64,000 nt of DNA, taken from NCBI RefSeq assembly GCF_030123105.1, contig NZ_CP126095.1, positions 6,572,001 through 6,636,000 on the forward strand, in the 5' to 3' direction. The notes beneath the pieces were generated by a model, which worked only from the letters and a program-made list of their open reading frames with translations, was not told where the DNA came from and made no database searches. Both the position numbers and the translations under genes were made by a program. Position 1 is the first letter of the stretch. Every line of letters begins with the position of its first letter. The DNA is from Paenibacillus sp. G2S3 (lineage in GTDB: Bacteria; Bacillota; Bacilli; Paenibacillales; Paenibacillaceae). This document shows positions 39,704 through 48,878 of this stretch, piece by piece.

Positions 39704-40906
39704 CTAACCAAGATATTGACGCTTCCAATCGATTATCTCATCAACAGCTTGGTGAGACCCGCCGGATGTTCGAAAGGAATCTCTAATCGCTGCAACAGCT
39801 TTTTGGAATGACGGATGGGTAAGCACACGTTCTACAGCTTTACGTAGTTCAGTTGCAGTTAATTCTTCCATTTGTAATTTAATGCCCGCTCCAATATTGA
39901 CGACTTGCTCCGCAATGATCGGTTGATCCGCGCTTTGTGGAATAACAATTAGCGGAACCCCGTAGTAAAGACCTTCATGCGCACTGTTCATTCCACCATG
40001 TGTAATGAATATTTTGGTGTATTGCAAGACATCCATTTGTGGAACATAATTTTTCACGATGAAGTTTTGAGGAATGTCTCCCAAATCATAGATTTGAGCT
40101 TTATTCCCAATCGACATCACAATCGTATAATCCGAATTCCCAAATGCCTCAAAACAAAGCTTATAGAAATCAATGGCTTGGTTGAAGACCGTACCCATTG
40201 AAATGTAAATTAGTTCTTTCCCCTTCATTGCAGAAAGTTCAACATGTTCTGGAGTTAATCGCGAGGAAATAGAAGGACCCACAAATTTATACGTTTGGTC
40301 GAAGGCCTCTCCATAAGGCTGAAACTCCCTTATCGTATAAACGATGTTAAGTGGTGCAGGATTACAGAACGCTTCGTAAGGAGAGTGAATTTGAACACCA
40401 TATTGTTCCTTTATTTTTGCGGTCAAACTATGAAATCTATCTTCTACAGCTTTTACTATTTCTGCAGGAGCTTCTGTGTAAAATTGCTCCATGAGTTGAT
40501 CGAATGATTCCTTTGTCTGTACAAAAGAAGTACAGGAGTTGATTGCAGGAAGCTTAAGAATTTGAGCTATTAAACGTCCACAACCAAACATCGAATCATG
40601 GATGATGTAATCAAAATGCTCCCCTTTAATCTGCTCAAGTACACTTGGTATAACTATATCCGCGGTAAGTAAAAGCCCATTGACTCTTTCGAGCAAATAA
40701 TCCCTTCCACCTGAAATAAAGGCCTTTATAAATTGCTGATCGTCCAATGTCCGTACTATAGCGCCAGTCTCCTCAATACGCTCCCGAAAAGCTTCTATCG
40801 AGAAGTACACTACCTCTTCTCCACGAGAAATAAGCTCCTGCACAACGCCAATCGTTGGGTTGATATGACCCTCTGATCCTGCATTAATAAATAAGACACG
40901 CGCCAA
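39704..40906 (-). CDS. MGT-type UDP-glycosyltransferase
   Basis: 400 residues, GT1 family, related to the Bacillus YjiC/YojK group that glycosylate macrolides, flavonoids and other small lipophilic molecules. N-terminal acceptor half starts VLFINAGSEGHINPTIG, with the catalytic His; the C-terminal half has the sugar-nucleotide site (ITHGGMNSAHEGLYYGVPLI and PQSADQPIIAEQV). TTG 40906 is chosen because AGGAGGGG lies six bases upstream. It follows the DUF2238 and MATE genes' strand but is the last of that direction. Self-protection or detoxification is likely. Confidence 0.92.
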   Translation of the reverse strand: MARVLFINAGSEGHINPTIGVVQELISRGEEVVYFSIEAFRERIEETGAIVRTLDDQQFIKAFISGGRDYLLERVNGLLLTADIVIPSVLEQIKGEHFDYIIHDSMFGCGRLIAQILKLPAINSCTSFVQTKESFDQLMEQFYTEAPAEIVKAVEDRFHSLTAKIKEQYGVQIHSPYEAFCNPAPLNIVYTIREFQPYGEAFDQTYKFVGPSISSRLTPEHVELSAMKGKELIYISMGTVFNQAIDFYKLCFEAFGNSDYTIVMSIGNKAQIYDLGDIPQNFIVKNYVPQMDVLQYTKIFITHGGMNSAHEGLYYGVPLIVIPQSADQPIIAEQVVNIGAGIKLQMEELTATELRKAVERVLTHPSFQKAVAAIRDSFRTSGGSHQAVDEIIDWKRQYLG

Positions 40907-40966
40907 TGTTCTCCCCTCCTCAGCTTTACTATTTTCTAAATTGTACATCCCCTATCTTTCTCAAAT

Positions 40967-41551
40967 CTACGTGTTTCTGCGTGCTTTATTATACAAATAG
41001 AAGGAGGCGACGAAAGCGCCCGATGTTCCGCAGATCATATCCATCATCGTGTCGCTCAAACTACCGTTTTGTGAATTTAATCCGAATAGATGATCCACCG
41101 TAAACTCATAAATCTCCCACATTCCAGCCATTGCAACAGCAAAAAAGAGTGCGAACCAAATGATGATATTGGAAGGTAAGTCGCCCAGTCCTTTACGCTT
41201 AACCATCTTGATTAAGATGAATTGTCCTACGAAAAATAGGATAACTCCAGAAAGCAGATGCTCAATCTTGTCTAAATAAGGGATAACTCCATACATATTG
41301 AACAAATTGGCGAGCATCATCGTAATCGCAATAAAGACCAGCACCGAGAATCGTAGTGCAGGAGGCAGTTCACTTTTGGTCCATGTGATTAAGCCCCTAA
41401 AGAGTATCAGGACGACAATGATAAGACCCGCTTGAAATGTTTTATCATAATTCCCAATCAGGGCAAAATAAACAATCGATACTCCGCAAATGAGGTAGAG
41501 AATCATTTCAAAAAAATAATTGAACCTAAGGTTTCTAGAAGTCTCTTGCAT
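40967..41551 (-). CDS. DUF2238/YjdF-like membrane protein
   Basis: 194 residues with about six membrane segments. The conserved polar signature is in the second half: FFAVAMAGMWEIYEFTVDHLFG and SLSDTMMDMICGTSGAF, whose acidic residues in the membrane suggest ion or phosphate chemistry, but no function is established. ATG 41551 has AAAGGA six bases upstream; the earlier ATG at 41575 has no site. Located 60 bases before the glycosyltransferase gene, so possibly co-transcribed. Confidence 0.85.
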   Translation of the reverse strand: MQETSRNLRFNYFFEMILYLICGVSIVYFALIGNYDKTFQAGLIIVVLILFRGLITWTKSELPPALRFSVLVFIAITMMLANLFNMYGVIPYLDKIEHLLSGVILFFVGQFILIKMVKRKGLGDLPSNIIIWFALFFAVAMAGMWEIYEFTVDHLFGLNSQNGSLSDTMMDMICGTSGAFVASFYLYNKARRNT

Positions 41552-41638
41552 AGCAGTTCCTTTCTGACTAGACATGTTTAATTAATTATCACCCGTTCAA
41601 AGCCCCACCATACGACAATCATATCATTAGTTACAAAA

Positions 41639-41681
41639 AGACTCCCGCGTATTCCCTTAAGCAGGAATATACGGGAGTCTT
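41639..41681. terminator. terminator after the MATE gene
   Basis: AAGACTCCCG / CGGGAGTCTT outer stem plus an inner TATTCC / GGAATA pairing; followed by CTTTTTG on the minus strand. Confidence 0.88.
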
Positions 41682-41696
41682 GAGCGACTGAGAACC

Positions 41697-43061
41697 TTAC
41701 ATCGCCTTTTCAGCCAAATCGTTAACTAAATTTCTCATCCACTTGCGAGAGTAAATCCGAGCGTAGCCGAAGCCAAAACGGACAACCTCCTCCAGCGAGA
41801 TAACGAGATACACAAGATAGATAGGCTGCTTCCAGACGTATGACAGTAGAAGCCCGGATGGAACACCGATCAGCCACGTTGCGGTGGACTCCATACTGAA
41901 CACGAACTTGCTATCTCCCCCACTATTTAGAATGCCGCCAGCTATAATCATATTGGATACTTTAACCCAAAGAAATCCAGCGAACACGATGACGATAAAT
42001 ACACCCATTTGTTTGGCATCCTCGGAGATATTGAACGCCGAGACATACAGCTTTGAGCCTGCCGCAACGATAACCCCGACAATCAAAGAGATAATGACGC
42101 CAAGACGAATGAACCTTTTCGCATGATCGAGTGCGATATCCGTTTCATTCGCGCCCAAACGGTTGCCAACCAGTACTCCGGCTGCACTAGCCAGTCCAGA
42201 TAATAAGCCGATACAAAGTCCTTGCAGTGGAAAGGTAATGGTCATTGCTGTCATTTCCGTCGTCCCCATGCGGCTATAGATGATTGCATATGCTGTTTCG
42301 CCCAACACCCAGATCAATTCAGTCAGCAGTAGTGGATAGGTTGTTCCAAAAAAATTGCGGATGAGCGGTTTAGGAATGATGAACAAATTCTTTATCCCGA
42401 CAGCTCCCGGTAACAGATACCGGTACACGGCACCGATGATTAACAAACATTCAAAAATCCTGGAAATAAGAGTGGCAATGGCCGAGCCCTTCAAGCCAAG
42501 CGCAGGAGAGCCGAAATGGCCGAAAATAAGCACGTAATTCAGTATAAGATTCAAAACAACTGTAATTAAGCTCACATACATCGGCCATTTGGCATGCCCC
42601 GTACTGCGCAAAATCGCGGAATACATCATGGTGAGCATGACAGGCACAAAGCCGAGCGACATGACTTGAAGGAAAATGAACCCGTCATTTATTACATTCA
42701 CGTCTGTAGTGAACATACTCAGAAAGAACGGGGAATCGATGAAGACAGCCGCAGAGAACAGGAACGAGAACGCGAAACCGATAATCAGTCCGAGACCCAG
42801 CACCTGGGAGACGCTTTTAGAATCTTTCTTCCCCCAAAACTGGGCAGCATAAATGGATACCCCCGTCGATAAGCCGGCCAAGACAACCGCGATGATCCCG
42901 TATATTTTGGTGGACATCCCCACCGAGGCAATCGCCACATCTCCAAGCTGCCCGACCATCAATTGATCCGTCAGATTGAGCAATGCCATCAGCAAGCTCT
43001 GAAGCGTAACGGGCACAGCGATTTTATACACACTTTTATAGAAATCTTCCTTCTCTGACAT
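41697..43061 (-). CDS. MATE-family multidrug/cation antiporter
   Basis: 454 residues, twelve membrane segments in two halves. N-terminal YKIAVPVTLQSLLMALLNLTDQLMVGQLG and the central motif AAGVLVGNRLGANETDIA are typical of NorM-like MATE proteins. Predicted to export cationic or aromatic compounds in exchange for protons or sodium. It has its own terminator. The start has only a distant GGGGG site; no better internal start was seen. Confidence 0.92.
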   Translation of the reverse strand: MSEKEDFYKSVYKIAVPVTLQSLLMALLNLTDQLMVGQLGDVAIASVGMSTKIYGIIAVVLAGLSTGVSIYAAQFWGKKDSKSVSQVLGLGLIIGFAFSFLFSAAVFIDSPFFLSMFTTDVNVINDGFIFLQVMSLGFVPVMLTMMYSAILRSTGHAKWPMYVSLITVVLNLILNYVLIFGHFGSPALGLKGSAIATLISRIFECLLIIGAVYRYLLPGAVGIKNLFIIPKPLIRNFFGTTYPLLLTELIWVLGETAYAIIYSRMGTTEMTAMTITFPLQGLCIGLLSGLASAAGVLVGNRLGANETDIALDHAKRFIRLGVIISLIVGVIVAAGSKLYVSAFNISEDAKQMGVFIVIVFAGFLWVKVSNMIIAGGILNSGGDSKFVFSMESTATWLIGVPSGLLLSYVWKQPIYLVYLVISLEEVVRFGFGYARIYSRKWMRNLVNDLAEKAM

Positions 43062-43136
43062 GAATCGTTCACAGCCCCCATATTCTCGATTTTCCCAAAA
43101 TCCATAGCCATTCGCAGTCTATGACTTCGTGTGAAG

Positions 43137-43796
43137 TTATATCACTTTTTTATAGCGCATGAGTGTGTAGTTATCTTTTGGCTGAATTTCAACGACCTTG
43201 AACTTTTTAGTAAAGCTCAATTGCTGATACCCATCTCCATCCACTAAAGTAATGTTCGTAGAACCGCCTATGATGATCGGAAGCTGCATTAGAATAATCT
43301 CATCGACGATGTCCTGATTGAAAATATGCCAGTTTAAAAATCCGCCGCCTTCGACCATCAGACTGGTAATCCCATAGTTCTGCTCCAACTGACGCTCAAG
43401 CTCCACAAAATCGACTTTATCCTCGCCGCAGATGAGGCAATCCTTCCCTCTTTCCCGGATCTGCTTGATTTTTTCCTCATCCCGTCCTTTCTCGGTCGTG
43501 ACAATAATCGTCTTCCCCTGATCCGAAAGCACATTGCAATCTAGCGGAATATCCAAGGTAGTGGTCGGAATGATACGGATTGGATTTTTATTCTCCTCAT
43601 ACCGATTAGTAAGAAAGGGATTGTCCGTTAGGATTGTATTTTTGCCAACCATAATGCCCTGCACATTCCCCCGGAATAGATGGATGAATTCCATATCCTC
43701 ACTGGAAAACAAAGAAAAAAGCTCCTTACTCGAGTTACCGGCTCCCATAGTGAGCTTTCCATCAATCGAAATTTGGCTGAATATCGTTGTTTTCAT
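43137..43796 (-). CDS. RibD C-terminal-domain (dihydrofolate reductase-like) protein
   Basis: 219 residues. Reductase fold of the RibD/DHFR type: SQISIDGKLTMG at the start, GIMVGKNTILTDNPFLTNR, and LMVEGGGFLNWHIFNQDIVDEI near the end. It lacks the N-terminal deaminase domain of full RibD, and no other riboflavin gene is near, so it is probably a stand-alone NADPH reductase acting on a different substrate. Start with GGGGAG eight bases upstream; 21 bases after the solute-binding protein gene, so possibly the last gene of that operon. Confidence 0.88.
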   Translation of the reverse strand: MKTTIFSQISIDGKLTMGAGNSSKELFSLFSSEDMEFIHLFRGNVQGIMVGKNTILTDNPFLTNRYEENKNPIRIIPTTTLDIPLDCNVLSDQGKTIIVTTEKGRDEEKIKQIRERGKDCLICGEDKVDFVELERQLEQNYGITSLMVEGGGFLNWHIFNQDIVDEIILMQLPIIIGGSTNITLVDGDGYQQLSFTKKFKVVEIQPKDNYTLMRYKKVI

Positions 43797-43817
43797 TTGT
43801 TTTCTCCCCGTCTCTTA

Positions 43818-44954
43818 TTAGCTTTTATATGCGCCCCAGGATGCTTGAAGGGTCTGTTCTATTTTGTTCAATGCTTGTTCAGGATTGCTCAAGGGCAACT
43901 CGGTCAGACCCGCATTTAGCGCCTCCCATACATGAATCATGAAGGGGTACGTCGGCATTGGCCGTGCGTGATCCAACAGCGATAAAATCTTCTTTTTGTT
44001 AGGCGTAGCAGAGGCAGCTAGACGGTTCAGCACCTCTTCCTGAGCCGGAATTCGCTGCACACCCAGCGTCCACATGGTTTGGCACTCATCACTCAGCATA
44101 AAATGCGTGAACGATAAAATATCTTCCCGCTCCTCCGATGTTAACGAATGATTCGGGTAAATCAGGCCGATAGAAGAAGACATGGATAACGATTGCTGGT
44201 CCTCTATGACCGGAAGCTGGCAGACCGCAAGCCTGTTGTTCATCTGCTTGTCCAGATGGTTATAAATCCACTCTCCACAAATAATGGCGCCGATCTTACC
44301 GTCAATGAACTGCTCTAGCAGTCCTGTAGAACCGTCGAGACTGACTAGCACGCCTTGATCCATCTTGTCATGGATGAACTCAAGTGCTTGCTTCATTTCA
44401 GGGGTAGCGATATTCGGATTTCCATGCTGAACAGGCCAACCACCGAAAGCCGTAAGGAACGGAATAAACCAATAACCCTGCTGTAAATCTGCTCCAATCG
44501 GTACGATACCTTGAGCGGACAACCTCTCTGCCGCCTCTTCGAACGCGTCCCATGTCGTCGGCGCACTGGCGTAAATCTCCGGATTGTAATACACAACCAG
44601 ATGATTGCCCCGCAATACCGGAATACCATATTGAACACCATCCAGTTGCATCGTTGAAAGGGCCCCTTCGGTCAGTGCATCATCAAATAGCCAGCCCGGT
44701 ACTTCAGAGTAAAGGCCATTCTCAACATAGGAGGACATATCCGCAGGAACCATCGCCAGATGCGGACCTTGCTGGGTGTCCTTAATTCGGTTCAGGCGCG
44801 CAGTCAGCTCCGTAATATTCATCACTTGTGGCGTAATTTGTACGCCGAAGCTTTCTGTATACAGCTTACAAATTCCCTCCAGCACCTCGATCGAGGTATC
44901 TCCCGGACCGTCAAATTCATGCCATAACACGATTTCTTTGTTCTTCTTTTCCAT
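43818..44954 (-). CDS. solute-binding protein without signal peptide
   Basis: 378 residues with the fold of MalE-type extracellular sugar-binding proteins (KEIVLWHEFDGPG; GVQYGIPVLRGNHLVVYYNPEIY; GAIICGEWIY), but it begins directly at the first beta strand. The frame upstream of the ATG runs into the GH13 stop without a hydrophobic segment, and the ATG has a good GAGAGAGG site, so the absence is real. No ABC permease is nearby. In an operon after the GH13 gene it may act as a cytoplasmic sugar sensor or chaperone; that is inference. Confidence 0.88.
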   Translation of the reverse strand: MEKKNKEIVLWHEFDGPGDTSIEVLEGICKLYTESFGVQITPQVMNITELTARLNRIKDTQQGPHLAMVPADMSSYVENGLYSEVPGWLFDDALTEGALSTMQLDGVQYGIPVLRGNHLVVYYNPEIYASAPTTWDAFEEAAERLSAQGIVPIGADLQQGYWFIPFLTAFGGWPVQHGNPNIATPEMKQALEFIHDKMDQGVLVSLDGSTGLLEQFIDGKIGAIICGEWIYNHLDKQMNNRLAVCQLPVIEDQQSLSMSSSIGLIYPNHSLTSEEREDILSFTHFMLSDECQTMWTLGVQRIPAQEEVLNRLAASATPNKKKILSLLDHARPMPTYPFMIHVWEALNAGLTELPLSNPEQALNKIEQTLQASWGAYKS

Positions 44955-44969
44955 CGTTGCCTCTCTCCC

Positions 44970-46910
44970 TTAACTAACTTGTCTATGATTGTTTACGAGC
45001 ACCAAAGCCTGATTTGGCCCAAGTAGTAAGCTGTCTAACGTCTGCCCTACAATGCTGCCCGTTAAGGAACTATCCAGCGTCACGGTCATTGGGCACCGCC
45101 CAGGTATCGCAGCCTTCAAATCGACTTGGCAGGAAGCATCCGCACTCAAGTTAAAGCAGCAGAGCAGCATCTGTTCCCCATGCATATACCCATACAAAAC
45201 GGTACCTTCAGGGGATTGAGCCACGAAAAAGTTCTCTGGCTTCACTAGCTGGCACCAATCTTTCTTGAATTCACTTAGCTCCGTCAGTAGCGGTAGCATC
45301 GGTGCAGGATTAGTCCAATTAATTTGCATGACGTTAAAAAAAGCGCGAGAAATCTCTTCACCGTTCGTGTTGTCGCCAAGACCACAGTTGAGAGGCTGCT
45401 CCTCATTCATTTCATAGCCCGTCGTCACGTAAGGAATTGCGTTCGGAAGAAATTGATTGAATACCGCAATCATCCGAGCAACCTCGACACCACCACGGCT
45501 CGTGATCCGGGGAGTATCTGCCGTTTCTGCACAGGCAAACACATGAATATTTAACTCAGGCAGCTCCTCTAAGAATGAAACCAGATTCTCCTTAGTAATC
45601 TGAGTCATGACGTTCCATCCGCTGCCAAGCATAATGTTATAGCCAGTGCTCGCTGCCTTCTTGTGGTTACGGTTAAATAAATCCTCGCTAATCAAGATCG
45701 CATTCGGATTCATCTCTTTAATCGTGTCAAAAATACGAGTCAATAACGGAATAGGAAGCACATGTCCGATGTCGATGCGAAAGCCGTCAATCCCATACTT
45801 TTGGAGATTAAACCGTACTGCTTCCTCCAGCACATCCCACAGCTCCAGATTCGGCTCCTCTCCCGGGTAGTCATTGCATTTTATCGTATCAAAAAGGACA
45901 TATGGAGCCTGATCCGGACTTATAAGATGTCTCACGTGCGGAGAGAAGTCCTTGTACAGTCGTAAGAACGTAATGTCTGTCCAAATTGGCTGTACATCGT
46001 TAATCCAATCCGAATGCGCAGGAGCCGTCGTTATCCCCATCTCTTGCTCCACCAAAGTTAATAGCTCATTTCCAGTTTTAGCAGCCTTCTCCTTTAACTG
46101 CTGCCAAAGGATTGGATGAAGTTCATTAGGCGGCGGCGAAAACTTCCGCAGAAAGTCTGCGGTTTCCTGGCTGCGGTAGACCGTCTCCAATTTGTCAGGC
46201 GTACACTCCTCAAAAAATCCAAGCTCGGGAATCGGGGGCGGTGCAAAGCCTTCTAATTCCTGCATTTTGATCCAATACACCCAATCAGGATGTTCGTTAA
46301 TGAACGCACTGTTTTTCGCCGTTACACGGGGAATGAAATCAACAACCGTTTTTATATCAAGTAAATGGCAAGCTTCTACCAAAGCGCTAAGCTCATCATG
46401 AATCGTGAATTCTTCCATACCATCCAACAAGCTGTCATGCAGGTTCTGGTCCAAGTGGAATAACGATTGCACAGCGTAAGGTGACCCGATATCCCCCTTC
46501 AGATTCAACTTGCTGTACTGGTTGACTGGAAGCATGTATAGAATATTGATGCCCATTTTTTTAAGCAGTGGCAGAATAATAAGAAACCTTAAAAAAGTAC
46601 CAGATTCGATAGTCCCATCATGGTTGTAATCCCAAGCCGTCGAATAACGAATTAACGAGGAATAGATCGCGCTGTCGTCTAAATTCGTGTGTTGCTTGAG
46701 CATATACCTCCACGAAAGCTTGTCTACATACTTCAAATGTTCTGTCATAAAATCATACGGATGCACACAAATTTCACCGTCTTTTTCGAAGAGAACACGT
46801 TCATACTGGCACTCGTTCCACACTGTCGGTATCCAAATTGGCTCTACGTCTTTATCTTTGTATGTAGACAAATAGTCCTGAACAAGTCTTAATTTGCTAT
46901 CTTTGCTCAT
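44970..46910 (-). CDS. cytoplasmic GH13 enzyme, maltosyltransferase/GlgE-like
   Basis: 646 residues without a signal peptide. A GH13 barrel is shown by VVDFIPR (region I), nucleophile Asp about 380 in GIDGFRIDIGH (region II), acid/base Glu about 409 in LISEDLF (region III) and ACAETADTPR, which replaces the NHD of region IV. These variants recall maltosyltransferase and GlgE-like enzymes rather than alpha-amylases. C-terminal beta domain from about 560. ATG 46910 has GAGGTGG eight bases upstream. It lies between an alcohol dehydrogenase and a signal-less binding protein. Confidence 0.88.
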   Translation of the reverse strand: MSKDSKLRLVQDYLSTYKDKDVEPIWIPTVWNECQYERVLFEKDGEICVHPYDFMTEHLKYVDKLSWRYMLKQHTNLDDSAIYSSLIRYSTAWDYNHDGTIESGTFLRFLIILPLLKKMGINILYMLPVNQYSKLNLKGDIGSPYAVQSLFHLDQNLHDSLLDGMEEFTIHDELSALVEACHLLDIKTVVDFIPRVTAKNSAFINEHPDWVYWIKMQELEGFAPPPIPELGFFEECTPDKLETVYRSQETADFLRKFSPPPNELHPILWQQLKEKAAKTGNELLTLVEQEMGITTAPAHSDWINDVQPIWTDITFLRLYKDFSPHVRHLISPDQAPYVLFDTIKCNDYPGEEPNLELWDVLEEAVRFNLQKYGIDGFRIDIGHVLPIPLLTRIFDTIKEMNPNAILISEDLFNRNHKKAASTGYNIMLGSGWNVMTQITKENLVSFLEELPELNIHVFACAETADTPRITSRGGVEVARMIAVFNQFLPNAIPYVTTGYEMNEEQPLNCGLGDNTNGEEISRAFFNVMQINWTNPAPMLPLLTELSEFKKDWCQLVKPENFFVAQSPEGTVLYGYMHGEQMLLCCFNLSADASCQVDLKAAIPGRCPMTVTLDSSLTGSIVGQTLDSLLLGPNQALVLVNNHRQVS

Positions 46911-46946
46911 TAGCAGATCCACCTCTCGTTGATTGTAGTATTACAT

Positions 46947-47987
46947 TTAGGGAACAAAAACCGTCTTAACGGTTTCACTCCCAACCACCTTCAAAGAGTT
47001 CAATTCATAGCCGATCAACTCGTCTATCGCAGCTTCATGCTGGCTGAGCCTAACTTTTCTGGTTACCAGTTTTTCAAGTCCAGGTGTTTCAGCGGCAAAC
47101 CGCAAAGCTTCCTCGAACATGTAGCGGTATTCACCTGCTGCGATAATTTTGATCGCCTGCTGTACGAATTTGGTAGGAGAAAAGGTGTACCGATACTTCG
47201 CATTAATACCAAAAGGAACGATGCGGCCTCCACGCTCGATCCACTTCTCCGCCATTTCGAGCTGAGTGCCCACCGTGTCGATAATCACATCAAACTTACG
47301 TCCCGCGCAAATTTCGTCTACGGTAGCTTGATTTAATTGGGATGGAGTTAGCGCAAAATCTGAGATTTCTCTAGCAAAAGCCAGCCGATAGGGATTAATT
47401 TCCGTCGCTACCGTGAGCGCAGCTTTTGATTTACTCACCATTTGACTTAACAGTCCCATTGGACCCGATCCAAGAATGAGGACCTTATCATCTGCTGTGA
47501 CATTTGCCTCTTTGAAATTGTGCAGCACACAGGCAAGAGGCTCAATTAATACCCCCGTCTCCCAGCTCATATGATCTGGCAGAAGGTGTGCAAACGTTTG
47601 TGCAGTAGAGTAAAAAAAAGTGAACGTCCCATTTCGATTCAAACCAGCAATAGGCATCCCATTTCCATCGGTGCCCGTACATAAGTGCGGCTGTCCCTTC
47701 AAGCAAAAATAGCATTCATCACAGCTTAGATTCGGATCGATAACTACGCGGTCCCCCACCTTGACACGGTCAACATGACTGCCAATTTCGATTACTGTCC
47801 CTACGGCCTCATGGCCGCGAATGACCCCTGAAACTCCTTCCTCTTTACCGGTTATGACTGCTAGATCTGTTCCGCAAATGCCTGTCATCTCAATTCGGAT
47901 CTTAACTTCATCCGGAGCTGCAATCTGTGGTTCTTCCCATTCACAGAGCTCCAGCTTATGATTAGATGTCCACACCAGCGCTTCCAT
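46947..47987 (-). CDS. zinc-dependent alcohol/polyol dehydrogenase (MDR)
   Basis: 346 residues, medium-chain dehydrogenase. Catalytic zinc ligands in GICGTD and GHEAVG; structural zinc Cys in CDECYFCLKGQPHLC; Rossmann motif LGSGPMGL; an acidic residue after strand 2 (ATEINPYR) favours NAD. ATG 47987 has AAAGGA nine bases upstream. First gene of the operon with the GH13 enzyme and the binding protein, so a sugar or polyol substrate is likely. Similar to threonine/sorbitol dehydrogenases. Confidence 0.92.
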   Translation of the reverse strand: MEALVWTSNHKLELCEWEEPQIAAPDEVKIRIEMTGICGTDLAVITGKEEGVSGVIRGHEAVGTVIEIGSHVDRVKVGDRVVIDPNLSCDECYFCLKGQPHLCTGTDGNGMPIAGLNRNGTFTFFYSTAQTFAHLLPDHMSWETGVLIEPLACVLHNFKEANVTADDKVLILGSGPMGLLSQMVSKSKAALTVATEINPYRLAFAREISDFALTPSQLNQATVDEICAGRKFDVIIDTVGTQLEMAEKWIERGGRIVPFGINAKYRYTFSPTKFVQQAIKIIAAGEYRYMFEEALRFAAETPGLEKLVTRKVRLSQHEAAIDELIGYELNSLKVVGSETVKTVFVP

Positions 47988-48113
47988 ACGCATTCTTCCT
48001 TTCATTTTTACTAATATCCATTTTCAACCAGAATATATCATACCTCCCATGTAAAAGTAAGGTGAATAATGTCGTAAATTGTTATTGTTTACATTTTAAT
48101 ATAATAATCACAT

Positions 48114-48128
48114 AAGTAAGCGCTTTAA
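48114..48128. promoter_or_regulatory. cre-like site before the dehydrogenase/GH13 operon
   Basis: AAGTAAGCGCTTTAA has the cre core with two mismatches at the outer positions. On the minus strand a TTTAAA-17-TATTAT promoter overlaps it. Confidence 0.35.
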
Positions 48129-48142
48129 AATGTGGGTAGTAT

Positions 48143-48175
48143 AAACACCTTCCCCGTGAATCAGAGAAGGTGTTT
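48143..48175. terminator. terminator after the GtrA-like gene
   Basis: Ten-base perfect stem AAACACCTTC / GAAGGTGTTT, five bases past the GtrA-like stop. Confidence 0.75.
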
Positions 48176-48180
48176 CTTTA

Positions 48181-48804
48181 CTAAGCCTGTTTTTCAGGCT
48201 CTTGTTTGAAAATGATTTTAAAGATAGGGTAGAATATCAAGAACGAAATTGTACTATTGATTATCATTGTAATAATATCCGCTATTGTCTCCCCCATTGA
48301 ACCCATTCCCCATGTGTTAATTAATAAATTATAGATAGGAGCCTTGTAAAATCCTTGTGCCGCGGCAGCACCAATGGTTATAAGAATATACGCTAATACA
48401 TACCAGAAAGCAGCCTTCCATACGTTACTGTTTGATTTAAATGTAATGGTTCTCTGTGCGAAGAAGTTAATGATCTGTGCAATGCCGAGCGTGATTTGAA
48501 CGGCAAGAAAATAGCCAAGTCCTCCTCCACCTCCTGATGCAAGTGAACCAGCGGCATAATCGAATACATAATAAGCACTTCCATCAAAGTTATGTCCCAA
48601 CTGAAAAACTTGAAGGCTTGTAGATAGTAATGATGTCTGTGCAAATATAAGTTTAAATAAAGGCATTAAAACAAATTGTAATACCGTCATTCCAGCACTC
48701 AGTATAAAAAATACTATGAACTGTGCAATATTTGGATGCAATCCTTTAAATTTATTCCAAACACCCATCATTCCTGTATTTTTCTCGATATTTACTTCGC
48801 TCAT
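48181..48804 (-). CDS. GtrA-like membrane protein
   Basis: 207 residues, four membrane segments and a long glycine-rich outer loop (GSLASGGGGGLGYF). The segment INFFAQRTITFKSNS corresponds to the conserved NxxxxRxxxF of GtrA proteins, which move or help move polyprenyl-linked sugars across the membrane. Larger than usual GtrA (about 130-150 residues) because of the loop. Follows the two GH3 genes but is separated from them by a hairpin. Confidence 0.75.
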   Translation of the reverse strand: MSEVNIEKNTGMMGVWNKFKGLHPNIAQFIVFFILSAGMTVLQFVLMPLFKLIFAQTSLLSTSLQVFQLGHNFDGSAYYVFDYAAGSLASGGGGGLGYFLAVQITLGIAQIINFFAQRTITFKSNSNVWKAAFWYVLAYILITIGAAAAQGFYKAPIYNLLINTWGMGSMGETIADIITMIINSTISFLIFYPIFKIIFKQEPEKQA

Positions 48805-48835
48805 ACTCTTCTATTTCTCCTTTGAAGCCTAGAAA

Positions 48836-48859
48836 AAGGAGATACCGTGGTATCTCCTT
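48836..48859 (-). terminator. terminator after the second GH3 gene
   Basis: Eleven-base perfect stem AAGGAGATACC / GGTATCTCCTT with a two-base loop; TTTTTC follows on the minus strand. It would reduce transcription into the GtrA-like gene. Confidence 0.75.
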
Positions 48860-48878
48860 ATCTACACTTCCTATTTGT

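Noticed and set aside
46929..47336. 135-residue + strand frame
   Set aside because: Shadow of the alcohol dehydrogenase, which shows both zinc sites and a Rossmann motif.
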